Below, piece by piece: positions 63,144 through 64,000 of a stretch of 64,000 bases of DNA. Below the pieces are notes generated by a model. That model saw nothing but the letters and a program-made list of their open reading frames with translations, did not search any database and had not been told where the DNA came from. This stretch comes from Tolypothrix brevis GSE-NOS-MK-07-07A (lineage in GTDB: Bacteria; Cyanobacteriota; Cyanobacteriia; Cyanobacteriales; Nostocaceae): the NCBI GenBank assembly GCA_019358985.1, contig JAHHIJ010000019.1:1-64000 (forward strand), read 5' to 3'. A program made the position numbers and the translations under genes. The first letter of the stretch is position 1. Every line of letters starts with the position of its first letter.

Positions 63144-64000
63144 TTAATATCTCAAGGTTTTGAGAGGTCTAAATATAGCGCCTAAATCTATTCCGTGTTT
63201 CAAGGACAAAATAATACCTGCTGCTTCAGCATAGCTATGAGCTTGAACCACATTATTCAACTGAAGTTTTTCTTGAGTGACATTCAGGATAGTACGGTTG
63301 TCTCCAACCGCAATTACAGGTATACCGTACTTTTGAGCATATAAAACAGGTACACCTCCCAAACTGCTTGCTGGCATGACAACTGCTAATAAATTGTTAA
63401 TGTTGATAATATCTGCAATACGGTTGTTTAGTTGAGTCCTAAGCTGTGGAGCCTTTTTTAGACCGATGAGTATGCAAGCTAAACCACTTATAGATGTCAT
63501 TTCTCCAGAACCCCTGGCATCGACAATATTATGAACCAAGTCTAACTGCTTTATATTAAGTAGTGGAGCATGGGCTGTCGGTATTTGAAATGTCTTGGCA
63601 ATAAGATGTGAGATAACTGCCTCAACACCACCAACTGGATTGGGATATTCACCTGTGAAGTGTTTAGCGTAATTCTCTAGAGGTAAGTCTTGAACATTAC
63701 TCGTTACCGCGATCGCATTGGCACCTTTGTTGATCAGCTTTTCACAGGCTTCAAGCAATATGAGTGGATTATCAACTGTTCCTACAAACGCTCCAGCCTT
63801 ATTTTGACAGCACCGACTGGCAATTGGTTCACTCGTAATGACATAGTCTACAATATCAACACCGTGTACTGCTCTAACAGCATTAACAACGTTGAATATA
63901 ATATCTAACTTCCAATCATCTGATTTATCAATAATCAGTCCTATTTTGTTAGCATATGGCAGATATAGATTAACTTTCCCTTGAGAAAATAGGTCGATAA
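63144..64000 (-). CDS. DUF3326-family protein (partial, runs off the right edge)
   Basis: The frame stays open from the right edge to the stop at 63144. It includes PYANKIGLIIDKSDDWKL, VHGVDIVDYVITSEP, GAFVGTVDNPLILLEACEKL, EYPNPVGGVEAVISHLIAK and VVMPASSLGGVPVLYAQKYG, a pattern I assign to cyanobacterial DUF3326 proteins. An internal TTG at 63758 is not the start, since coding continues upstream. Function unknown; a metabolic enzyme is possible. About 285 codons are visible. Confidence 0.75.
   Translation of the reverse strand, partial: IDLFSQGKVNLYLPYANKIGLIIDKSDDWKLDIIFNVVNAVRAVHGVDIVDYVITSEPIASRCCQNKAGAFVGTVDNPLILLEACEKLINKGANAIAVTSNVQDLPLENYAKHFTGEYPNPVGGVEAVISHLIAKTFQIPTAHAPLLNIKQLDLVHNIVDARGSGEMTSISGLACILIGLKKAPQLRTQLNNRIADIININNLLAVVMPASSLGGVPVLYAQKYGIPVIAVGDNRTILNVTQEKLQLNNVVQAHSYAEAAGIILSLKHGIDLGAIFRPLKTLRY

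Overview
The window looks like chromosome of a filamentous (Nostocales-type) cyanobacterium. The evidence is the very frequent HIP1 octamer GCGATCGC, a Yfr1 small RNA between guaB3 and trxA, cyanobacterial families of unknown function (DUF3038/DUF4335, DUF1257/DUF2997, DUF4332, DUF3326), ferredoxin-dependent sulfite reductase, a large two-partner-secretion adhesin, CHAT-type caspase-like proteins, and a heavy load of small mobile elements. Stable housekeeping genes alternate with accessory stretches full of decayed elements.

Layout. 1-1.8 kb: the 5' part of a group II intron (minus strand) nested in the left-end hairpin of an IS200/IS605-type element that carries an intact tnpB. 1.8-8.3 kb: repeats, pepA, an EcsC-family protein, an alpha/beta hydrolase, and a plsC-like acyltransferase pseudogene split by a 358-bp IS200/IS605-like insert. 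8.3-18.7 kb: metG, a LabA-like NYN protein, lptC, a PBP4-type carboxypeptidase, a LOG-family protein, trxA, yfr1, guaB3 and an intact DUF433/DUF5615 toxin-antitoxin pair. 18.9-29 kb: the TPS adhesin with 390-bp internal repeats, an IS605 remnant, mutS2 with an in-frame purine/pyrimidine insert, and the DUF3038-DUF4335 pair. 29-34 kb: two 5'-truncated tnpB genes, the DUF2997-DUF1257-ferredoxin operon, and decayed RelE-type toxins.

34-43.5 kb is the most unusual accessory region. It holds two diverged copies of a two-gene cassette. The downstream genes share a coiled-coil N-terminus but have swapped C-terminal modules (a death-like fold in one, HEAT-like repeats in the other). Around them lie a second EcsC protein, broken MazE and XRE antitoxins, and a truncated CHAT-AAA gene followed by the C-terminal fragment of a periplasmic binding protein.

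43.7-53.6 kb is largely housekeeping: sir with a C-terminal ribbon-helix-helix-like extension, a small outer-membrane protein, an ADP-ribosylglycohydrolase, an HTH/acidic protein with a membrane partner, tRNA-Arg(TCT), an aminopeptidase P and a lipoprotein. 53.7-59.2 kb is a four-gene minus-strand cluster built on two P-loop proteins (a dynamin-like GTPase and a smaller GTPase-like protein), with a membrane-anchored protein and a helical protein; it is the best candidate for an uncharacterised multi-protein system. 59.2-64 kb holds a TetR regulator, two tiny overlapping genes, an EamA transporter, a polysaccharide pyruvyl transferase and the partial DUF3326 gene at the right edge.

All calls come from reading the sequence. 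No database search, structure prediction or folding computation was run.
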